From Candidatus Fermentithermobacillaceae bacterium (GTDB lineage Bacteria > Bacillota > Sulfobacillia > Fermentithermobacillales > Fermentithermobacillaceae): a stretch of 5,167 bases of DNA. Shown in pieces: positions 4,639 to 5,167 of this stretch (within the stretch, counting starts at the first letter, position 1; the number at the start of each line of letters is the position of its first letter). Made by a program: the position numbers and the translations under genes. The stretch is from assembly GCA_012842105.1 (NCBI GenBank), contig DUTL01000163.1, positions 1-5,167 on the forward strand, given 5' to 3'. The notes under the pieces were generated by a model. That model ran no database searches. It worked only from the letters and a program-made list of their open reading frames with translations, and had not been told where the DNA came from.

Positions 4639-5167
4639 AATATTCTCAACTCCCTTTGGTGGCCGGAGTACCCGCGGCCCAAAACTTCAAGGCCGCAATC
4701 TACGGCTGCGCTAAGATATTCCACTACCTCTTCCCCTATCCTTTCGCCCGGAACAATCACCGGAGATCCGGGAGGATAGATCAATACCGTATCACAACTG
4801 ATTTTACCAACCGCTTCTTTCAGGGAAAAGTCCCTGCCACGAGAATAAAAAGCCTGGGAGAGAGGCATGACAGCCTCTGCTCTTGGCGGCTCTTGCCTAA
4901 GCGGCTTGCTGCAAGGGCCGCCCTGGCAAACGCTTATTTCGGGATACGAGTCCACGGGCAAACACTCCTTTGCATTGTGCAACCCAACATACTCGTCAGA
5001 TATTCCCTGAAACACCCTGGCAACCGCTTCAAGGCTGGATGAAGTGTCAGCGCCTGTGACCATTAAGAGAACATAATCAGGGCCCACCATTTCAGGAACA
5101 ACCTTGCCTTTTTCCCAAAGCAATGCCTGTGCCTGCGGGCCCGATATGCAGTGGGATCCCGGTAAGA
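4623..5167 (-). CDS. Orn/Lys/Arg decarboxylase family protein, C-terminal part
   Basis: This is the C-terminal part of a PLP-dependent fold-type I decarboxylase of the Orn/Lys/Arg family (YaaO/SpeA-like), which releases CO2 from a basic amino acid to give a polyamine precursor. The frame is open to the right edge, so the pyridoxal-lysine domain is outside the window and about 181 residues are visible. The family C-terminal domain is recognisable: WEKGKVVPEM then YVLLMVTGADT, MPLSQAFYSRGRDFSLKEAVG, the hallmark YPPGSPVIVPGERI, and a final EEVVEYLSAAVDCGLEVLGRG. A linker of about 35 residues with extra Cys and Pro (including ICVCQGGPC-like spacing around the SVCQGGPCSKP stretch) separates the two blocks. 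It ends with TAG at 4623 inside the tmk start region. In Bacillus the same family member, yaaO, precedes tmk. Substrate specificity (arginine, lysine or ornithine) cannot be told from this part. Confidence 0.88.
   Translation of the reverse strand, partial: LPGSHCISGPQAQALLWEKGKVVPEMVGPDYVLLMVTGADTSSSLEAVARVFQGISDEYVGLHNAKECLPVDSYPEISVCQGGPCSKPLRQEPPRAEAVMPLSQAFYSRGRDFSLKEAVGKISCDTVLIYPPGSPVIVPGERIGEEVVEYLSAAVDCGLEVLGRGYSGHQRELRIFCVQP
4650..4656 (-). promoter_or_regulatory. Ribosome binding site that supports the tmk TTG start
   Basis: AAGGGAG on the minus strand ends 11 bases before TTG 4638 and lies inside the last codons of the decarboxylase gene. No ATG, GTG or other TTG occurs between 4638 and the conserved P-loop strand in this frame. 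The TTG is therefore the only workable start, although the spacing is slightly long. Confidence 0.55.

Overview
The window is a chromosomal housekeeping region from a low-to-mid GC, probably spore-forming Firmicute. A member of the Clostridia (Peptococcaceae-like) fits best. The evidence is gene order and protein families. The leftward run Orn/Lys/Arg decarboxylase (yaaO-like, cut by the right edge) - tmk - darA - holB - ricT - rsmI, followed by a converging abrB, matches the order near the replication origin of Bacillus subtilis (yaaO-tmk-yaaQ/darA-yaaR-holB-yaaT/ricT-yabA-yabB-yazA-yabC/rsmI-abrB-metS). Several Bacillus members (yaaR, yabA, yabB, yazA) are absent here. The genus cannot be fixed from the sequence.

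Layout, left to right. Bases 1-430 hold no recognisable gene. They look like a divergent control region: a good sigma-A-type promoter points right towards abrB, a weaker one points left out of the window (by synteny perhaps towards metS), and there are inverted repeats and a perfect Spo0A-box heptamer just before the abrB ribosome binding site. abrB (431-682, +) encodes a transition-state regulator whose N-terminal DNA-binding domain is almost the same as that of B. subtilis AbrB, but whose C-terminus is a four-cysteine, zinc-ribbon-like module. A Rho-independent terminator (832-860) ends abrB, and its loop and right arm are the last codons of the converging rsmI gene. The remaining genes all lie on the minus strand and are read right to left: the decarboxylase C-terminus (5167-4623), tmk (4638-3946), darA (3949-3623), holB (3453-2455), ricT (2404-1598) and rsmI (1569-844).

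The first three minus-strand genes overlap end to start, so they are very likely one transcriptional unit. holB, ricT and rsmI follow after gaps of 169, 50 and 28 bases with no convincing terminator, so they may be co-transcribed. Functions in the cluster cover dTTP supply (Tmk), clamp loading (HolB), c-di-AMP sensing (DarA), RNA processing and developmental control (RicT), ribosome modification (RsmI) and transition-state regulation (AbrB under probable Spo0A control).

I see no mobile element, CRISPR array, tRNA, rRNA or phage gene. The window is mostly ordinary. The points most worth a second look are the abrB control region, the Cys4 tail of AbrB, the terminator that overlaps the rsmI stop codon, and the GC-rich hairpin in the gap where yaaR sits in Bacillus.
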